A stretch of DNA of 64,000 bases from Antarcticirhabdus aurantiaca (GTDB lineage: Bacteria; Pseudomonadota; Alphaproteobacteria; Rhizobiales; Rhizobiaceae): the NCBI RefSeq assembly GCF_009765365.1, contig NZ_VTOM01000001.1, positions 372,001 through 436,000 of the forward strand, read 5' to 3'. Below are positions 43,702 through 51,871 of the stretch, in pieces. Every line of letters starts with the position of its first letter. The stretch's first letter is position 1. The position numbers and the translations under genes were made by a program. The notes under the pieces were generated by a model. It was not told the origin of the DNA and made no database searches. It saw only the letters and a list, made by a program, of their open reading frames with translations.

Positions 43702-44805
43702 TCAGACGTTGAACTTGAAGAGCATGACGTCGCCGTCGGCGACGACGTATTCCTTGCCCTCGTCGCGCGCCTTGCCGGCTTCCTTCGCCGCGACCTCGCC
43801 GCCGAGGCCGATGAAGTCGTCATAGGCGATGGTCTGGGCGCGGATGAAGCCGCGCTCGAAGTCGGTGTGGATGACGCCGGCGGCCTGCGGCGCCTTGGCG
43901 CCGCGCTTCACCGTCCAGGCGCGAGCCTCCTTCGGACCGGCGGTGAAGTAGGTGATGAGGTCAAGGAGGCCGTAGCCGGCCCGAATCAGGCGATCGAGGC
44001 CCGGCTCGGTCAGGCCCATGGCGTCGAGGTACTCGCCGACCTCCTCGTCGGGAAGCTGGGCGATCTCGGCCTCGATCGCGGCGGAGATGACGACGGTGCG
44101 CGCGCCCTGGCGCTCGGCCATGGCCTCGACGGCGCGGGAGTGCTCGTTGCCGCTCGCCGCGTCCTCTTCCGCGACGTTGCACACGTAGAGCACCGGCTTG
44201 GAGGTGAGGAGCGCGAGGCCGCGGAGCACCGCGCGCTCTTCCGCGTCGAGCGAGGGCAGGAGGACGCGGGCCGGCTCGCCGTTCTGGAGCTTGGCGAGGG
44301 CCGCCTCCATGACCGGCAGCTGGGCCATGGACTCCTTGTCCTTGCCCTGGGCGCGCTTCCTCGTGTTGACGATGCGGCGCTCGAGGCTTTCGAGGTCGGA
44401 GAGCATCAGCTCGGTCTCGACCGTTTCGGCGTCGGCCACGGGGTCGATGCGGCCCTCGACATGGGTGATGTCGTCGTTCTCGAAGCAGCGCAGGACGTGG
44501 ACGATCGCGTCCACCTCGCGGATGTTGGCGAGGAACTGGTTGCCGAGGCCTTCGCCCTTCGAGGCGCCGCGCACGAGGCCGGCGATGTCGACGAAGGTGA
44601 TGCGGGTCGGCACGACGTTGGCGGATTTCGCGATCTTCGCGATCTCGCGCAGGCGCGCATCCGGCACCGGCACGTCACCGGTGTTCGGCTCGATCGTGCA
44701 GAAGGGATAGTTCGCCGCGGCCGCGGCCGCCGTCTTGGTGAGGGCGTTGAAGAGAGTCGACTTGCCGACGTTCGGCAGGCCGACGATGCCGCATCTGAAA
44801 CCCAT
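43702..44805 (-). CDS. ychF: Redox-regulated ribosome-associated ATPase YchF
   Basis: OBG-family P-loop protein, 367 aa, which prefers ATP and associates with ribosomes. G1 motif [20 protein letters not shown], then G3 [20 protein letters not shown]. The G4 position reads NVAEED rather than NKxD, the substitution that explains ATP specificity. A coiled-coil middle and a C-terminal TGS domain follow ([18 protein letters not shown], then [20 protein letters not shown]). It follows pth by 36 bases; the order rplY-pth-ychF is common in alphaproteobacteria. Confidence 0.96.
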   Translation of the reverse strand: MGFRCGIVGLPNVGKSTLFNALTKTAAAAAANYPFCTIEPNTGDVPVPDARLREIAKIAKSANVVPTRITFVDIAGLVRGASKGEGLGNQFLANIREVDAIVHVLRCFENDDITHVEGRIDPVADAETVETELMLSDLESLERRIVNTRKRAQGKDKESMAQLPVMEAALAKLQNGEPARVLLPSLDAEERAVLRGLALLTSKPVLYVCNVAEEDAASGNEHSRAVEAMAERQGARTVVISAAIEAEIAQLPDEEVGEYLDAMGLTEPGLDRLIRAGYGLLDLITYFTAGPKEARAWTVKRGAKAPQAAGVIHTDFERGFIRAQTIAYDDFIGLGGEVAAKEAGKARDEGKEYVVADGDVMLFKFNV

Positions 44806-44841
44806 GAGATCCGTCCGTGTTCGATGTCGCGGCGAGGCCGC

Positions 44842-45585
44842 TCAGTCCGCTCCGCCGCCGAGGAGCTTCTTCAGCATGGCGGCCATCGGCCCGCTCGCCG
44901 GAAGCGCCGGCTTCGGACCGGAATTGCTTCGTGCCTGGCGGATGTGGCTCTGCCCGGCGGGCTTCTTCTCGCCGCCGCCCGGCGCCTTGCCCTTGGCGCC
45001 CGCCGGCTCCTCGGAGCCGCCGAGGGCGAGGCTGACGCGGTTCATGAAAAGGGCGTCCTCGCCCTTCACCAGCGCGTCGGCATTGCGCGCGACGGCATTG
45101 AAGAGCGTCTCCAGCCATTCGCCGTCGACCTTGGCGAAATCGCCGAGGACGTAAGGGGACACGAGGTCCTTGTTGCCGGGATGGCCGATGCCCAGCCGCA
45201 CCCGGCGATAGTCCCTGGTGCCGAGATGGGCGTCGATCGAGCGCAGGCCGTTGTGTCCGCCGTGCCCGCCGCCCGTCTTCACCCGCACCTTGGCGGGTGG
45301 CAAGTCGAGCTCGTCGTGGAGAACGATGATGTCGGCGGGCTCGATCTTGAAGAAGCGCGCGGCCTCGCCGACCGAGCGGCCCGATTCGTTCATGAAGGTC
45401 TGCGGCTTCATCAGGAGCGCCTTGACGCCCGCGATCTGGCCTTCGGCGATCTCGGCCGAGAACTTCTTCGTCCAGGGGCCGAAACTGTGCGCCCGCGCGA
45501 TCTCGTCGACCGCCATGAAGCCGATATTGTGCCGGTTTCCGGCATAGCGGGGGCCGGGATTGCCCAATCCTGCGATCAGCAACAT
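44842..45585 (-). CDS. pth: Peptidyl-tRNA hydrolase
   Basis: Releases tRNA from prematurely dropped peptidyl-tRNA. 247 aa. The catalytic His lies in [17 protein letters not shown], the conserved Asn in [20 protein letters not shown], and the Asp in [14 protein letters not shown]. The core ends near residue 190; about 55 further residues form a Lys/Gly/Pro-rich extension ([19 protein letters not shown]) that is longer than in E. coli but common in this order. It lies between rplY and ychF. Confidence 0.95.
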   Translation of the reverse strand: MLLIAGLGNPGPRYAGNRHNIGFMAVDEIARAHSFGPWTKKFSAEIAEGQIAGVKALLMKPQTFMNESGRSVGEAARFFKIEPADIIVLHDELDLPPAKVRVKTGGGHGGHNGLRSIDAHLGTRDYRRVRLGIGHPGNKDLVSPYVLGDFAKVDGEWLETLFNAVARNADALVKGEDALFMNRVSLALGGSEEPAGAKGKAPGGGEKKPAGQSHIRQARSNSGPKPALPASGPMAAMLKKLLGGGAD

Positions 45586-45648
45586 GCCGCCCGGCCTCCG
45601 TGCGTCGGGGAATGCGGGCGCCCGAAGCGGATCGGGCGCCCTGGTCGA

Positions 45649-46320
45649 TCAGTCGTCCGACTTCTTCGGCTCGTCGTCGGCCACGTCCTGCTCAGTCGCC
45701 TCGACGGCATCGGCCGCGGGCGCCTCACCGGCCTCTTCCTCTTCGGTGAGGACGTCGGGGGCGGCGATCGTGGCGACGGTGAAGGCGCGGTCCTGGATCG
45801 TGAACTCGACGCCCTTCGGCAGCTTGATCGCGTCCGAATGGATGCTGTCGCCGATCGACAGGCCCGTGAGGTCCACGGTGAAGGCGTCCGGAATGGAGCC
45901 CGCCGGAGCTTCGACCTCGACCGTGTGGCGCACGATGTTCAGGACGCCGCCGTCGCGCTTGAGACCTGGGGCCTCGTCCTCGTTGGTGAAGTGCACGGGC
46001 ACCTCGACCGTCACGCGGGTCGACTCGGACACGCGGAGGTAATCGACGTGGATCAGGAAGTCGCGGACGGGGTCGAGCTGGTAGTCCTTCGGGAGGACCT
46101 TGATCTGCTGGCCGCCGACTTCGATCGTCGCGACCGTGGTCAGGAAGCCGCCCGCGTGGAGCTTGAGGAAGGTTTCCTTGTAGGGGACGGCGATCGACTG
46201 GGGTTCCTGCTTGCCGCCGTAGATAACGGCCGGCACCATGCCGTTGCGGCGCAGATGTCTGGCGGCCCCCTTGCCGACCTTCTCGCGCGCCTCGGCCTTG
46301 ACCGTGTAGGTCTCGCTCAT
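45649..46320 (-). CDS. rplY: Ribosomal protein bL25 (Ctc form)
   Basis: 5S rRNA-binding protein of the large ribosomal subunit, 223 aa, the two-domain CTC/TL5 form. N-terminal L25 domain: [20 protein letters not shown] and [16 protein letters not shown]-terminal beta domain: [20 protein letters not shown]. An acidic tail (about 185-223, rich in Glu/Ala/Asp) follows. First gene of the rplY-pth-ychF set, with 63 bases to pth. The ATG at 46320 fits the family start ([13 protein letters not shown]). Confidence 0.95.
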   Translation of the reverse strand: MSETYTVKAEAREKVGKGAARHLRRNGMVPAVIYGGKQEPQSIAVPYKETFLKLHAGGFLTTVATIEVGGQQIKVLPKDYQLDPVRDFLIHVDYLRVSESTRVTVEVPVHFTNEDEAPGLKRDGGVLNIVRHTVEVEAPAGSIPDAFTVDLTGLSIGDSIHSDAIKLPKGVEFTIQDRAFTVATIAAPDVLTEEEEAGEAPAADAVEATEQDVADDEPKKSDD

Positions 46321-46378
46321 GGCTGAAGTCCTTGTTGTTCGTTCGAGGTGGTCGAGACCGGCTCGTCCGGAAACGACG

Positions 46379-46404
46379 AAAAGCGGCCCCGATGGGACCG
46401 CTTC
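46379..46404 (-). terminator. Terminator closing the curlin-repeat cluster
   Basis: On the minus strand the stem is AAGCGGTCCC-ATC-GGGGCCGCTT, followed by TTCG. The one mismatch seen on the plus strand becomes a G-U pair on the minus strand, so the structure is built for minus-strand RNA coming from 46501-48236. Confidence 0.75.
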
Positions 46405-46500
46405 TTCCGCGCTGCCTCCAAGGGTGTCCGCGCGGACCGCCGGCCTATAGCGGCAACGGGGCGCAGGCGCAAGACGAGCGGCCCGCCGGCCGCGCCCGCC

Positions 46501-47163
46501 TCATTCGGTGGCTTGGCGCACGATGGTGTTCAGCGAGCGCGCCGCGCCGAGGTCGCGGCCGGTCTCGCGCCGGACGTCGGCGTCGAGCGCTTGCAGCCGC
46601 CGCTGCGGATCCATGCGCCGCTCCAGCGCCTGCGCCGAATCGCTGCGCCGCTCGGGAGCGGGCGCCGGCTTGGGCGTCGGTGTCGGAGTGCCCGAGGCGC
46701 GGGACGAGCCGGATGCGCCGGAGCCCGGCTTGGCGCTCGCCCCGTCGTCCTTGCAGGCCTCGATGCCGGCCGCCGCACCCGCAGCGACCGCGCCGCGGCC
46801 GCGCTCCCTCGCGGCGGAGCCGGATGCGGAGGAGCCGGGCTTGGCGTCGCCGGCGGCTTCGTCCGGGTCGCAGCCGAGGGCGGCCGCGGCCTCGTCCTTC
46901 ATGTCGTCGAGGGAGCGGCCCGCGCTCTCGCCGGCCTTGCCGCCGGACGCGCCGCCCGAACCTTGCGTGATCGTCGCCGAGCTGTTGCCCGACTGGCGGG
47001 TGATGGTCTGGGAGCCGTTCGTGCTGCGGGTGACGGTGCTGGAGCCGTTCGGCCCGCTCTGGGTGATCGTCGCCTTGGACGATCCGCTGTTCTGGGCCAT
47101 GGCGAAGCCGCCGGCGCAGGCGAGGGCGACCGCCGAAGCGGCGGAAAGCATGAAGCGTCGCAT
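46501..47163 (-). CDS. Secreted curlin-repeat-like protein with Ala/Gly-rich tail
   Basis: 220 aa. Signal peptide MRRFMLSAASAVALACAGG (cleaved after AMAQ). Residues 25-75 carry degenerate curlin-type repeats: SKATITQSGPNGSSTVTRS, GSQTITRQSGNSSATITQG. Then comes a low-complexity Ala/Gly/Ser/Pro-rich middle with two Cys, and a charged helical C-terminus (QALERRMDPQRRLQALDADV). It shares the ATITQ...TVTR...SQTI-RQSG pattern with the lipoprotein gene next door. Strong Shine-Dalgarno sequence (AAAGGAGGAG). Last gene of the cluster; role unknown, possibly an accessory fibre subunit. Confidence 0.75.
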   Translation of the reverse strand: MRRFMLSAASAVALACAGGFAMAQNSGSSKATITQSGPNGSSTVTRSTNGSQTITRQSGNSSATITQGSGGASGGKAGESAGRSLDDMKDEAAAALGCDPDEAAGDAKPGSSASGSAARERGRGAVAAGAAAGIEACKDDGASAKPGSGASGSSRASGTPTPTPKPAPAPERRSDSAQALERRMDPQRRLQALDADVRRETGRDLGAARSLNTIVRQATE

Positions 47164-47200
47164 CCTTCTCCTCCTTTGGCACCGGGGCGAGGGCGCGAGA

Positions 47201-47479
47201 TCAGCGGTCGATCGCCGCGCCCGCCTCGCCCCGCATGGAATTCAGCATGCGGTCGGCGTCGGCGCCCGACGCCTCCCGGGCGGCCGCGCCGTCTCCGCCG
47301 CCCGACTGGCGGACGATCGTCTGGGAGCCGCTGCTGCTCCGCGTCACGGTCTCGCCGTTCTGGGTGATGGTGGCCGTGTTTCCGGACGCGCCGCCGCGGG
47401 CTTCGGTGTCGTTGCAGCCGCTCAGGATCGGGGCGCCCAGAAGAAGGAGCGCGAAGGCGGTGGGTAGGGAACGCCGCAT
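47201..47479 (-). CDS. Lipoprotein with curlin-like repeat
   Basis: 92-aa predicted lipoprotein. The lipobox ILSGC gives lipidated Cys22 after a hydrophobic leader. The mature part begins with a curlin-like segment (SGNTATITQNGETVTRSSSG then SQTIVRQSG) very similar to residues 25-75 of the downstream protein, and ends in a short helical, charged region. A lipid anchor on a curlin-like repeat suggests tethering of a fibre to the outer membrane; this is inference. No homologue with known function recognised. Confidence 0.75.
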   Translation of the reverse strand: MRRSLPTAFALLLLGAPILSGCNDTEARGGASGNTATITQNGETVTRSSSGSQTIVRQSGGGDGAAAREASGADADRMLNSMRGEAGAAIDR

Positions 47480-47559
47480 GGTCGTATCCTCGTCATCGCT
47501 GTTCCGGAGCCGCCGGGCCCCAGGGGAGAGGTCCGGCGGTCGAGAGCGTGAAGTGCCGG

Positions 47560-47850
47560 TCAGTTGCCGGGTACGCTTGGGGCCTGACCCTGGACGGTCC
47601 GGGCCGTGTTGTTGGAGCCGGTCTGCGAGACCCCGACGCTGTTGTTGCGCCCGGCCTGCACGCAGCCCGCGACGTTGTAGTCGGAGCTCTGGGTGATGGT
47701 CGCCGAATTGTTCCGGTCGGCCTGCACGCAGCCTTGAACGTCGGCCGTGGGCGGTTGGGTCCCGCTCAGGCGGCCGCGGGTCTGATCGGCGAGAGCTGCC
47801 GGCGCGCTGGCGAGGAGCGCGGCGAGGCAGATGAGGCTAGTCGTCCGCAT
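47560..47850 (-). CDS. Small secreted curlin-repeat protein with paired Cys
   Basis: 96 aa. Signal peptide MRTTSLICLAALLASAPAALA (about 21 residues). The mature part holds two regular curlin repeats: CVQADRNNSATITQSSDYN and CVQAGRNNSVGVSQTGSNN, with the Q-x-x-x-N-N-S-x-x-x-x-Q spacing of curlin subunits. The same Cys recurs in each repeat (GCVQ), which is unusual for curlins and could form a disulfide ladder. The ATG at 47850 has AAGGA upstream; the longer frame adds 9 unrelated residues. Probable fibre subunit. Confidence 0.78.
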   Translation of the reverse strand: MRTTSLICLAALLASAPAALADQTRGRLSGTQPPTADVQGCVQADRNNSATITQSSDYNVAGCVQAGRNNSVGVSQTGSNNTARTVQGQAPSVPGN

Positions 47851-47877
47851 CGAACCAATCCTTGTTGTCGGTTGCAA

Positions 47878-47927
47878 GCCCGCCGGTACGGGGCGGGCGG
47901 TCCGGGCGCGCGGGGGCGCGCCCGGAC
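47878..47927 (-). promoter_or_regulatory. Two tandem strong hairpins between curlin-repeat genes
   Basis: Arms GTCCGGGCGCGC (47900-47911) and GCGCGCCCGGAC (47916-47927) form a perfect 12-bp stem directly after the stop of the 100-aa subunit gene. A second 7-bp stem (GCCCGCC with GGCGGGC, 47878-47898) follows. There is no T-run. Such structures usually protect the upstream mRNA and reduce downstream transcription, which would keep the 100-aa subunit in excess. Confidence 0.6.
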
Positions 47928-47933
47928 GCGGCG

Positions 47934-48236
47934 TCAGCAGCGGCCGCGCTGGGTCTGGCCGACGCCCGCGGAGTTCACGCTGTTCGTGCCGCCCTGGCCG
48001 ACGGCGGCGACGTTGCGGCAGCCTTCCTGGTCGGTGACGGCGAGGTTGTCCGAGTTGCGGCCCGACTGCACGGTGAGCGCGTCGTTGTTCTGGCCGCGCT
48101 GCGAGGTGACGCCCGTGTTGAGGCTGTTTTCGCCACCCTGGACGATGGTCGAGGTGTTGGACTGCGCGAAGCTCGTGGCGGGCACGAAGGCGGCAGCGAG
48201 GGCGGCGGCGAGAACGGTCGACTTCAGAATAGACAT
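47934..48236 (-). CDS. CsgA-like curlin-repeat subunit
   Basis: 100 aa, the most regular curlin-like protein here. Signal peptide MSILKSTVLAAALAAAFVPA (cleaved after TSFAQ). Three repeat units follow: STIVQGGENSLNTGVTSQRG, DALTVQSGRNSDNLAVTDQE and VAAVGQGGTNSVNSAGVGQT, each with the Gln and Asn positions of the Pfam curlin repeat. E. coli CsgA has five such units. One Cys lies in the third unit's lead-in and one at the C-terminus. Good Shine-Dalgarno sequence (GGAGG). First gene after a 454-base gap, so probably the major fibre subunit. Confidence 0.82.
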   Translation of the reverse strand: MSILKSTVLAAALAAAFVPATSFAQSNTSTIVQGGENSLNTGVTSQRGQNNDALTVQSGRNSDNLAVTDQEGCRNVAAVGQGGTNSVNSAGVGQTQRGRC

Positions 48237-48690
48237 AGAGATTGTCCTCCGGAAAGTTCTGATGAGCGCTCCATGCAGGGAGCTTTTGTTTCGGCTTTAC
48301 TCTGCACGCGCTGGACGATAAGGCCGCTGCGTCGTCTGATCAATGTCAGGTGACGTAAGGTGCGGTGCCGTGGATATTGATGCCACCAACCTGAATCGCA
48401 CATGAATGGGCCGTTCATTCGCGCGAGAAGCCCGGTTCGACAAGGCTTTGGCCCGTCTGCCTAGAGCAGCCGAGGGTCGACGCAAGTCTTCGCGACATGC
48501 GACGCGAGTAACGTCCGCACGAGACGCGTCTCGCCCGAAGTCAATTCGGCAAGCCTATGATTTCGCGGGACAATCGGCGCCGGTCGAACGCCATGCATGG
48601 GCGGCTTCGCGAAAACCGCGGCCTGGCCTCGTGATCACGAATATGTGTCCGGTCGCCGGGCCGATTTCCCGGCGGCGCGAGCCGGCGCGT
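48237..48690. other. Promoter-bearing gap inside the curlin-repeat cluster
   Basis: 454 bases between the autotransporter stop and the CsgA-like start, on the minus strand. It should carry the promoter of the four small genes. It is less GC-rich near the CsgA-like gene and contains a perfect 14-base palindrome (CGAGACGCGTCTCG, 48520-48533). No coding sequence is supported. Confidence 0.55.
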
Positions 48691-50175
48691 TCAGAAACCC
48701 TTGCGCAGGGCTCCACCGATCCGCCAGCTGTCGCGTTCCTCGCTCCAGCGGCCGCCGGCCGAGAGGTCGAGCGAAACGTCGTTGGCGAAGCCGATGCTCG
48801 CCTGGCCGGCGAGGCTGAGATAGTCGACGTCGCCCATCGCCTCGACGGGCGTCCAGGCGCCGACGCCGGGCGCGAAGGCGAATTCGGTGCGCTGCGCAGA
48901 GAAGTCGTCGTCGGCAAAATCGCGCTCGTAGGACACGTCGAGGATGCCCCGCAGGGTGTAGGCGGAGGCCGCGTGGTCGAAGCCGAAGCGGGCGCCGACG
49001 AGAGCCATGCGGGCTTCCGACGACTGGCCGCCGATCGCGGTCTGGGCGAGGAGGGCGTCGCCCGATTCCGAGTAGCCGTCGACCTCCGAGCGGATGTGCG
49101 AGTAGCCGACGATCGGGCCGGCATCAAACGTGCCGAGGTCGAAGAGGTAGCCGGCCCGCAGGGCGCCGCCATAGGTGTCGCCGTCCGGGTCCGCGCCGAC
49201 CGAGCCGCCGCCGAAGCCGGCGCGCTCGATCTCGATCTCGTCGCGCAGGTAGAAGCCGAGACCGGTGACGAAGAAGCCCTCGCGGCGGAAGTCGCCGTAG
49301 AGCGCGCCGCCGTAGGAGTCGACGTCGATGTCGGCGAAGCCGTCGCCCACATCGGCGTCGGTGCGGGCGTAGCGCAGGGCGATGCCGCCGGTGAACTCGG
49401 GCGTGATGGGCATCTCGGCGCCCAGCGTGACGCCGGTCGTGTCGTGGTCGAAGCCGATGGCGCCGAGGCGGCCGTCCTGGTGGCCGTCGGCGTAGTCGAT
49501 CTTGGCATAAAGGCTGAAGGTGCCGCAGGCGGCCTCCGGCGGCGCCTTCAGGTCGAGGGGCGCCGTGCAGGCGCCGGCCTGCTCGCGCGTCCGGTCGAAG
49601 AGGCTGTCGACGAAGGCGATGCCGCCGAGCTCGGTCACTTCGGCCGGGGCGCGCACCGTTTCCGGCGCGTAGAGGAAGTTCGTCGCCAGCCGGCGCGCGT
49701 CGGTCGCGGAGAGAACCGGACCGCCCCCGTTGCTCTGGATGGTGCCGCCCTCGTTGACCGCGCCGTCCTGATCGAGGAGGCCGTCATTGTTGATGCCGGT
49801 CTGGACGATGAAGCCGCTGTTGGTGCCGCCGCGCTGCTCGATCGTCGCGACGGGGTCGCCCGTGGTCTGGAGGATCAGGGCGCGGTTGAAGGCGCCGGTC
49901 TGATCGATCTCGGCGACCGGATCGGTGCCGGTCTGGACCACGACGCCGCGATTGTAGAAGCCCGTCTGGCCGACGAAGATATCGGATGCGGCGCTGCCGG
50001 ACACGGCGCCGGCGACGTTGAGGTCGCCCGCCTGAACGACGTCGACGAAGCCGAAGGCGTTCGCCGTCACCGGGTCGAAGCCTTGGCCCGTCGTCACGAA
50101 CGCGTCCTGCGCCATCGCCGGCAGGGCGGTTCCGCAAAGGAGAGCGAGGGCGGCGGGGAGGAGCTTCGGGGTCAT
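48691..50175 (-). CDS. Autotransporter with curlin-repeat passenger
   Basis: 494 aa. Signal peptide MTPKLLPAALALLCGTALPA (cleaved after MAQ). Passenger, about residues 25-150: five curlin-type units, for example IFVGQTGFYNRGVVVQTGTD, IDQTGAFNRALILQTTGD, IEQRGGTNSGFIVQTGINN and LDQDGAVNEGGTIQSNGG, with Gln, Gly and Asn at curlin spacing. A linker containing an AEVTELGG segment follows. The beta-barrel (about 215-494) has alternating strands such as GGIALRYARTDADVG and ends in the outer-membrane signature RIGGALRKGF with terminal Phe. This joins a type V secretion barrel to an amyloid-type passenger. It may display or nucleate fibres of the small subunits downstream; that is inference. Confidence 0.82.
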   Translation of the reverse strand: MTPKLLPAALALLCGTALPAMAQDAFVTTGQGFDPVTANAFGFVDVVQAGDLNVAGAVSGSAASDIFVGQTGFYNRGVVVQTGTDPVAEIDQTGAFNRALILQTTGDPVATIEQRGGTNSGFIVQTGINNDGLLDQDGAVNEGGTIQSNGGGPVLSATDARRLATNFLYAPETVRAPAEVTELGGIAFVDSLFDRTREQAGACTAPLDLKAPPEAACGTFSLYAKIDYADGHQDGRLGAIGFDHDTTGVTLGAEMPITPEFTGGIALRYARTDADVGDGFADIDVDSYGGALYGDFRREGFFVTGLGFYLRDEIEIERAGFGGGSVGADPDGDTYGGALRAGYLFDLGTFDAGPIVGYSHIRSEVDGYSESGDALLAQTAIGGQSSEARMALVGARFGFDHAASAYTLRGILDVSYERDFADDDFSAQRTEFAFAPGVGAWTPVEAMGDVDYLSLAGQASIGFANDVSLDLSAGGRWSEERDSWRIGGALRKGF

Positions 50176-50297
50176 CGGGTTGCCTTCAACTGTCGTCGCA
50201 CGGGCAAGATGCGGCGCGCCGGCCGGCGCCGCCATCCCGAAACCTCGCGATGCCGACGATTGCGCGCCGGGTGTGTTCGAAGCGCTGCGCCCCGGCC

Positions 50298-51713
50298 TCA
50301 GCCGAGGCGCCGGTCGAGAAGACCCAGCCGTTCGCGGAAGGCGAAGCGCAGGAGCAGCATGGCCGCGACGGCCGCGAGCCCGCAGGCGAGGCCGAGCCAG
50401 ATGCCGACCCCTTCCAGCCCGAGCGGGAAGCCGAGGACGTAGCCGAGCGGCAGGCCGATGGCCCAGTAGCCGCAGATCGCCGCGACCATCGGCCAGGCCG
50501 TGTCGCCGAGGCCCCGAAGCGCCGAGGCGGACACGACCTGCGCCCCGTCGGCAAGAGCGAAGAGGGCGGCCACCGAGAGATAGGAGACCCCGAGCGCCAG
50601 CGGGCGCTCGATCGCCGCCGCGTCGCCGTGGAGGAACACGCCGACCAGCAAGGCCGGCACCGCGAGGAAGAGGAGAGCGGTCGTCGACATGAAGCCCATG
50701 CCGAGGCCGATCGAGGTCCAGCCCGCGCGCCCGACGCCCGCCCGGTCGCCCTGGCCCTGAGCCAGGCCGACGCGCACCGTCGTCGCCTGGCCGAGGCCAA
50801 GCGGCACCATGAAGGCGAGCGCCGCCCATTGCAGCGCCGCGGCATGGCCGGCGAGCGCTTCCGTGCCGAGCCAGCCCATCATCACGGCGGCGCCGGCGAA
50901 CATGCCGGTCTCAGCCGCGAGCGTTGCGCCGATCGGCACGCCGATGGCGAGGATGCGCCGGAGTCGCGGCCAGTCCGGCTTCCAGAAGCGCACGAAAAGG
51001 CCGTAGCGGCGGTAGCGGCGGCGGGACTGGATCGCGAGAAGCGAGAGCGCGAACATCGCCGCGTTGGTGACCGCCGAGGCGATCCCGGCGCCGAAGAGGC
51101 CGAACTGCGGCAGACCGAAGGGGCCGAGAACGAGGAGCCAGAGGCCGAGGACGTTGAGGCCGATGCAGAAGACGGTGATGGCGAAGATCGTGCCGGTGTG
51201 GCCGTGCGCGGCGAGAAACGAGCGCGTCACGATGAACAGGAGCGAGGGCAGGATCAGGAAGACGCCCGACGACAGGAAGTCGCCGACGAGCGCCGCCGTT
51301 TCCGGTTCCTGACCCGTCTTCAGGAGCACCGTCTCGATGGACAGGACGAGCGGCAGGAGCACGGCGAAGGCGATCCCCGAGGCCCAGAAGCCCTGGCGGA
51401 AGGAGCGGCGCACGGAGCGCAGGTCGCGCTTGCCCAGCGCCTGCGCGATCATCGGCGCGCAGGCCGTCGCGATGCCCACGCCGAACAGGAGAAACGGGTG
51501 GAGCACGGCGACGGCGAGGGTCGCGGCGGCGAGCTCGCGGGGCCCGAGCCGGCCGATCATCACGACGTCGGTGGTGAGGATCAGCATCTGCGCGAGCTGC
51601 GCGGCGATCAGCGGCCAGGCGATGCGCAGCGTCGAGCCGAGCTCGGCGCGCCAAAGGATCCGGGGCGCGGCGGCCAGGGGGGCGGAGGCCGGGCTCGTCT
51701 GGGAAAGGCTCAT
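50298..51713 (-). CDS. MATE-family multidrug/toxin exporter
   Basis: Cation-coupled exporter with twelve predicted membrane helices, 471 aa, NorM-like. Characteristic segments: AWPLIAAQLAQMLILTTDVV near the start, PMIAQALGKRDLRSVRRSF, AETGMFAGAAVMMGWLGTEA and DGAQVVSASALRGLGDTAWP in the second half. The start is ATG 51713; the longer frame upstream has no helix. Transcribed toward the autotransporter gene, with 122 bases between. The substrate is unknown. Confidence 0.92.
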   Translation of the reverse strand: MSLSQTSPASAPLAAAPRILWRAELGSTLRIAWPLIAAQLAQMLILTTDVVMIGRLGPRELAAATLAVAVLHPFLLFGVGIATACAPMIAQALGKRDLRSVRRSFRQGFWASGIAFAVLLPLVLSIETVLLKTGQEPETAALVGDFLSSGVFLILPSLLFIVTRSFLAAHGHTGTIFAITVFCIGLNVLGLWLLVLGPFGLPQFGLFGAGIASAVTNAAMFALSLLAIQSRRRYRRYGLFVRFWKPDWPRLRRILAIGVPIGATLAAETGMFAGAAVMMGWLGTEALAGHAAALQWAALAFMVPLGLGQATTVRVGLAQGQGDRAGVGRAGWTSIGLGMGFMSTTALLFLAVPALLVGVFLHGDAAAIERPLALGVSYLSVAALFALADGAQVVSASALRGLGDTAWPMVAAICGYWAIGLPLGYVLGFPLGLEGVGIWLGLACGLAAVAAMLLLRFAFRERLGLLDRRLG

Positions 51714-51871
51714 GGCGCGGGTTCGCTCGAAGCTTCGCCGCGCCGATGGAAATGCCGACGAAATCGGGCGCGGATAGGCCCGTCCTGTCGGCCCTGCCGC
51801 TTTACTGGTCAAATGAATTGTTCTGATGCCGGCGATGAACGCCGTCGATCAGTTGGTCGGCGACGAGCCGG

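Noticed and set aside
42469-46326. 1285-codon open frame antisense to ychF, pth and rplY
   Set aside because: It crosses the petC terminator and runs antisense to three certain housekeeping genes, with shadow-frame composition.
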